From an uncultured Coriobacteriaceae bacterium (GTDB lineage Bacteria > Actinomycetota > Coriobacteriia > Coriobacteriales > Atopobiaceae): 10,699 nt of DNA. The stretch lies in the NCBI GenBank assembly GCA_900544655.1, contig UQWE01000035.1:1-10699 (forward strand), written 5' to 3'. A program made the position numbers and the translations under genes. Under the pieces are notes generated by a model. It was not told where the DNA came from and did not search any database. It was given only the letters and a program-made list of their open reading frames with translations. Every line of letters begins with the position of its first letter. The first letter of the stretch is position 1. Below, one piece after another: positions 7,236-10,699 of this stretch.

Positions 7236-9671
7236 ATGACCGACCGCATCTTCGAGAATTCCGAGGTTTTTGCCACCGAGTATCGTTCCACGCTCGAGTC
7301 CCTCGTGGGCAAGGACTTCAAGGACTGCACCACGCTTGAGCAGTACCAGGCCCTGGCCCAGCTCATCGCGATGAAGGCGAACATCGAGTTCGCCGCCTCG
7401 GATTCCGAGAACAAGAAGAGCAACAAGAAGAAGGTCTACTACTTCTGCCTTGAGTTCCTGCTTGGCCCCCTGCTCGACAACTACCTACTCAACTATGGCG
7501 TCCGCGACCTAGTCAAGGACGGTCTCGCCAACATGGGCATCGACCTCGATGAGCTCATTGCCCAGGAGGTCGACCCGGGCCTCGGCAACGGTGGCCTCGG
7601 CCGCCTCGCCGCGTGCTTCCTCGATTCCATGGCAGCCGAGGGCATCCTGGGCTTTGGCAACGGCATGCGCTACCACTACGGCCTCTTCCGCCAGAAGATC
7701 GTCGACGGCCGCCAGGTCGAGGTGACGGACAACTGGCTTGACAAGGGCTATCCGTGGGAGACGAAGCACCCGGAGAGCGCCGTGCTCGTACGCTTCGGCG
7801 GCGAGGTCGTCCGCCACGAGGACGAGAACGGCAAGTTCTGGTTCACGCAGGAGGGTGGCGAGCTCATCAAGGCCGTCCCGTATGATGTGCCGGTCATCGG
7901 CTATGGCGGCAAGACCGTGAACCGTCTCCGCCTCTGGAGTGCCGAGCCCGCGCACGAGGACTTCGACCTCGACGCCTTCAATGCCGGCGACTATGCCAAG
8001 GCCGCGAAGTTCCGCACGGACGCCGAGGCCATCTCCGAGATCCTCTATCCCAATGATGCCGGCGAGCACGGCCGCATCCTGCGCCTCAAGCAGGAGTACC
8101 TGTTCGTAGCCGCGGGCCTCGCCTCGATTCTGCGTAACTACAAGTACGACCACGCGGATGCCGGCTGGGAGCGCTTCCCGGACTTCGTCGCCATCCACAC
8201 GAACGACACCCACCCCGCCATGTGCGGCGCCGAGCTCATGCGCCTGCTCGTTGACGAGGAGGGACTCGACTGGGATACCGCGTGGGACATCACCACGCGC
8301 TCCATCTCCTACACCAACCACACCGTGCTTCCCGAGGCCCTCGAGAAGTGGCCGATCGACACCTTCCAGCGCCTGCTCCCGCGCCTCTACATGTACGTTG
8401 ACGAGATCAACCGCCGCTACATGGAGAGCTTCCCGCGCGACATCGATAACTGGCAGGAGAAGCTGCGCAACACCGCCATCCTTTGGGACGGCCAGGTCCG
8501 CATGGCGAACCTCTCGGTGATCTGCAGCCACAGCGTCAACGGCGTGGCCGCGCTCCACACGGAGATCCTCAAGCGCGAGACCCTGCATGACTTCTACGAG
8601 CTCATGCCCGAGAAGTTCAACAACAAGACCAACGGCATCTCGCCGCGTCGCTTCCTCGGCAACGCCAACCCGAGCCTCTCCGCCCTCATCACCTCGAAGA
8701 TCGGTGACGGCTGGCTGGCGGACGCCGCCGAGCTCTCGAAGCTCTCCGCCTACTATGACGACGTCGACTTCCTCGACGCCATGAGCGCGAGCAAGCGCGA
8801 GAACAAGGTCCGTCTCGCCAAGTATGTCCTCGAGCAGACCGGCGTCAAGATTGACCCGGATTCCATCTACGACGTCCAGGTCAAGCGCTTCCATGCCTAC
8901 AAGCGCCAGCTGCTCAACATCTTCAAGGTCATGAGCATCTACAACCACATGCTCGACGACCCGAGCTACAAGCCGCACAAGACGACCTTCATCATCTCCG
9001 GCAAGGCGGCGAGTGCCTACACCTTCGCCAAGGAGGTCATCCGCCTGATCAACTCGGTCGCAGACGTCATCAACAACGATGACCGCGTCAACGAGTACAT
9101 CAAGGTCGCCTTCATCCCCAACTTCGCGGTCTCGAACGCTCAGCTCATCTACCCCGCGGCCGACATCTCCGAGCAGATCAGCACCGCCGGCAAGGAGGCC
9201 TCGGGCACCTCGAACATGAAGCTCATGATGAACGGCGCCCTGACGCTTGGCACCCTCGATGGCGCCAACGTCGAGATCGCCGAGCTCGCAGGCATGGAGA
9301 ACGAGAAGATCTTCGGCATGAAGGTCGAGGAGGTCGAGGCCCTGCGCGCAAGCGGCAGCTACTTCGCACAGGACGTCCTCAACGCGGACCCGAACGGCAT
9401 CGGCCGCTGCGTGCGCCAGCTGACAGACGGCACGTTCGCCCGCCTCTCGGGCAATTTCGAGCAGATTAGCTCCGAGCTCATGGGCAACAACGACTACGAC
9501 TTCGTGATCGCGGACTTCGCGAGCTACGTTCAGGCTTGGGAGGAGCTGACCGCCACCTACGACGACCAGCGCTCCTGGCAGCGTAGGGCCCTCCACAACA
9601 TCGCGAACTCCGGTCAGTTCTCGAGTGATCGCACCATCAGGGAATACGCCTCTGAAATCTGGGGGCTCTAG
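7236..9671 (+). CDS. glgP: Glycogen/starch/maltodextrin phosphorylase (GT35)
   Basis: An 811-residue PLP-dependent enzyme that releases glucose-1-phosphate from the non-reducing ends of glycogen. Family landmarks in order: YYFCLEFLLG (near 69), LGNGGLGRLAACFLDSMA (from 116), GMRYHYGLFRQ, NDTHPAM (from 323), SYTNHTVLPEALEKWP, NKTNGISPRRFL, VQVKRFHAYKRQLLNI, FIISGKAA, and the PLP site EASGTSNMKLMMNGALTLGT with Schiff-base lysine K662. Length matches bacterial GlgP; there is no long N-terminal extension of the animal type, so serine-phosphorylation control is not expected. AGGAG lies about 8 bases before the ATG. The 90-base gap after glgB holds only short competing stems (for example GTTGG with CCAAC, 7182-7198) and no T-run terminator, so read-through from glgB is likely. 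Codon use is strongly biased to C/G-ending codons, suggesting high expression. Phosphorylase in the same transcript as the biosynthetic genes is common and suggests coupled turnover. Confidence 0.97.
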   Translation: MTDRIFENSEVFATEYRSTLESLVGKDFKDCTTLEQYQALAQLIAMKANIEFAASDSENKKSNKKKVYYFCLEFLLGPLLDNYLLNYGVRDLVKDGLANMGIDLDELIAQEVDPGLGNGGLGRLAACFLDSMAAEGILGFGNGMRYHYGLFRQKIVDGRQVEVTDNWLDKGYPWETKHPESAVLVRFGGEVVRHEDENGKFWFTQEGGELIKAVPYDVPVIGYGGKTVNRLRLWSAEPAHEDFDLDAFNAGDYAKAAKFRTDAEAISEILYPNDAGEHGRILRLKQEYLFVAAGLASILRNYKYDHADAGWERFPDFVAIHTNDTHPAMCGAELMRLLVDEEGLDWDTAWDITTRSISYTNHTVLPEALEKWPIDTFQRLLPRLYMYVDEINRRYMESFPRDIDNWQEKLRNTAILWDGQVRMANLSVICSHSVNGVAALHTEILKRETLHDFYELMPEKFNNKTNGISPRRFLGNANPSLSALITSKIGDGWLADAAELSKLSAYYDDVDFLDAMSASKRENKVRLAKYVLEQTGVKIDPDSIYDVQVKRFHAYKRQLLNIFKVMSIYNHMLDDPSYKPHKTTFIISGKAASAYTFAKEVIRLINSVADVINNDDRVNEYIKVAFIPNFAVSNAQLIYPAADISEQISTAGKEASGTSNMKLMMNGALTLGTLDGANVEIAELAGMENEKIFGMKVEEVEALRASGSYFAQDVLNADPNGIGRCVRQLTDGTFARLSGNFEQISSELMGNNDYDFVIADFASYVQAWEELTATYDDQRSWQRRALHNIANSGQFSSDRTIREYASEIWGL

Positions 9672-9678
9672 GGATAAC

Positions 9679-9718
9679 GGCCCCAACCGCCCGCACAACC
9701 TTCTGCGGGCGAAGGGCC
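9679..9718 (+). other. Intercistronic hairpin between glgP and glgC
   Basis: CGCCCGCA (9688-9695) pairs perfectly with TGCGGGCG (9704-9711) around an 8-base loop. An outer stem GGCCC (9679-9683) with GGGCC (9714-9718) is separated by a small internal loop. No T run follows. It starts 8 bases after the glgP stop. It may be a partial or Rho-assisted terminator or an mRNA processing/stability element that sets glgP and glgC levels apart. Confidence 0.6.
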
Positions 9719-9753
9719 AGTCATACCAATTACGGCGTGAAGGGGGAGGACAC

Positions 9754-10699
9754 ATGGGCAAGAAGGAAAGCATTGCGATGCTGCTTGCCGGTGGACAGGG
9801 AAGCAGGCTTCTTGCGCTCACGCGCAACATCGCCAAGCCCGCGGTTTCGTTCGGAGGCAAGTACCGCATCATTGACTTCGCGCTCTCCAACTGCGCGAAC
9901 TCGGGAATCGACACGGTGGGCGTGCTGACGCAGTATCGTCCTTATCTGTTGCACTCCTACATCGGCACGGGTGCCGCGTGGAACCTCGACGCGCGTGACG
10001 GCGGCGTCTCGATCCTGCCGCCCTACGCCACCGAGACGGGTGGCAACTGGTATGCCGGTACGGCTGACGCCATCTACCAGAACCTCGGCTACATCGAGAG
10101 CTATGACCCCGAGTACGTCGTGATCCTGTCCGGCGACCACCTGTATCGCATGGACTACAGCAAGATGATCGAGAGCCACAAGACCAACAACGCCGACCTC
10201 ACAATCTCCGTCATGCCGGTCGATTGGGCGGAGGCGTCGCGCTTCGGCATCATCACCAAGAACGAGGACGACTCGGTCGCCAAGTTCACCGAGAAGCCCA
10301 AGAAGCCGGACTCCAACCTCGCCTCGATGGGCATCTACGTCTTCAGCACGGACGTCCTGCTCCGCTCGCTCCGTGAGGACGCTCAGGATCCGCAGTCCGA
10401 ACACGACTTCGGCAACAACATCATCCCGAAGCTCCTCGCCGAGCAGGCTCGCATCTTCTGCTATGAGTTCCATGGCTTCTGGCGCGACGTCGGCACCATC
10501 TCGAGCTATCACGAGACGTCGATGGAGCTCCTTGGCCCGAACCCGGCGTTCGACCTGTATGGCAAGGAGTTCCCGTTCATGACGAACGCCCCGGTGCGCC
10601 CACCGCACTACGTGGGCCCGGATGCCGTCATCGACGATGCGATCGTCGCCAACGGCTGCCGCGTCGAGGGTACCGCCCCCCCCCCCGTCTCCGACCGCG
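9754..10699 (+). CDS. glgC: Glucose-1-phosphate adenylyltransferase (ADP-glucose pyrophosphorylase), 3' end missing
   Basis: The enzyme makes ADP-glucose from ATP and glucose-1-phosphate, the committed step of bacterial glycogen synthesis. About 315 residues are visible and no stop is reached before the window ends. Motifs: nucleotide loop LLAGGQGSRL (10-19), KPAVSFGGKYRIIDFALSNC (28-47), GGNWYAGTADAIYQN, catalytic/metal GDHLYRMDY, FTEKP, LASMGIYVF, HDFGNNIIP and FWRDVGTI; then the start of the C-terminal left-handed beta-helix (YVGPDAVIDDAIVANGC). Against E. coli GlgC (alignment from memory) the fructose-1,6-bisphosphate-contact Lys39 corresponds to N25 here, so the allosteric profile may differ. 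GGGGGAGG (9741-9748) precedes the ATG by about 5 bases. The final residues (EGTAPPPVSDR) depart from the family, which usually continues with a GTV..SV-type strand, and coincide with an 11-C run at 10676-10686; I suspect a sequence error there. Confidence 0.95.
   Translation, partial: MGKKESIAMLLAGGQGSRLLALTRNIAKPAVSFGGKYRIIDFALSNCANSGIDTVGVLTQYRPYLLHSYIGTGAAWNLDARDGGVSILPPYATETGGNWYAGTADAIYQNLGYIESYDPEYVVILSGDHLYRMDYSKMIESHKTNNADLTISVMPVDWAEASRFGIITKNEDDSVAKFTEKPKKPDSNLASMGIYVFSTDVLLRSLREDAQDPQSEHDFGNNIIPKLLAEQARIFCYEFHGFWRDVGTISSYHETSMELLGPNPAFDLYGKEFPFMTNAPVRPPHYVGPDAVIDDAIVANGCRVEGTAPPPVSDR

Noticed and set aside
7509..9914. An 801-codon open frame on the - strand opposite glgP, plus a 292-codon one opposite glgC (9730-10608)
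   Set aside because: Their translations are rich in Val/Leu/Asp/Glu/Arg/Gly repeats typical of antisense shadows of C/G-ending codons. The + strand frames are unmistakable GlgP and GlgC.

Overview
The window is a high-GC, strictly + strand stretch of a bacterial chromosome. I infer an anaerobic actinobacterium of the class Coriobacteriia (Olsenella/Collinsella/Atopobium-like). The basis is the G+C-rich codon use, GTG/TTG-tolerant starts with strong Shine-Dalgarno sites, a two-domain rubrerythrin, and the protein character of the glgB-glgP-glgC cluster. No 16S or other taxonomic marker is present, so this placement is an inference.

Layout. (1) 2-829: the 3' part of a gene for a single-pass membrane protein I do not recognise; its start lies before the window. 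(2) 919-1090: a self-contained tRNA-Asp(GTC) unit with a readable promoter and a Rho-independent terminator. (3) 1091-1404: a gene-poor stretch with imperfect peptide-like DNA repeats, then a candidate promoter and a 16-bp palindrome. (4) 1405-3445: a tightly packed operon of HAD-IB phosphatase, Rrf2 regulator (TTG start) and cluster-less MutY-like DNA glycosylase; the last two overlap by ATGA. (5) 3446-4432: a stem-loop, rubrerythrin and its distal terminator. (6) 4433-4922: a nested palindromic element of about 125 bp, a candidate promoter and a long leader. (7) 4923-10699: glycogen genes glgB (branching enzyme), glgP (phosphorylase) and glgC (ADP-glucose pyrophosphorylase), the last cut by the window end.

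How the genes may work together. GlgC makes ADP-glucose, GlgB introduces alpha-1,6 branches and GlgP degrades the polymer, so this is a glycogen storage/mobilisation cluster; the glycogen synthase (glgA) is not in the window. The Rrf2 protein has three cysteines suited to an Fe-S cluster. Together with a base-excision repair glycosylase and a nearby rubrerythrin this looks like an oxygen/redox-stress neighbourhood, but co-regulation is only inferred.

Most notable: GlgB lacks the conserved region I histidine (Gly in its place) and carries a histone-H1-like basic tail of about 72 residues; the MutY-like protein has lost the Fe-S cysteines and has Glu at the catalytic Asp position; the 4436-4561 element is a strongly structured intergenic unit with no assignment I can make. 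The last ~25 bases, including an 11-C run, look unreliable.
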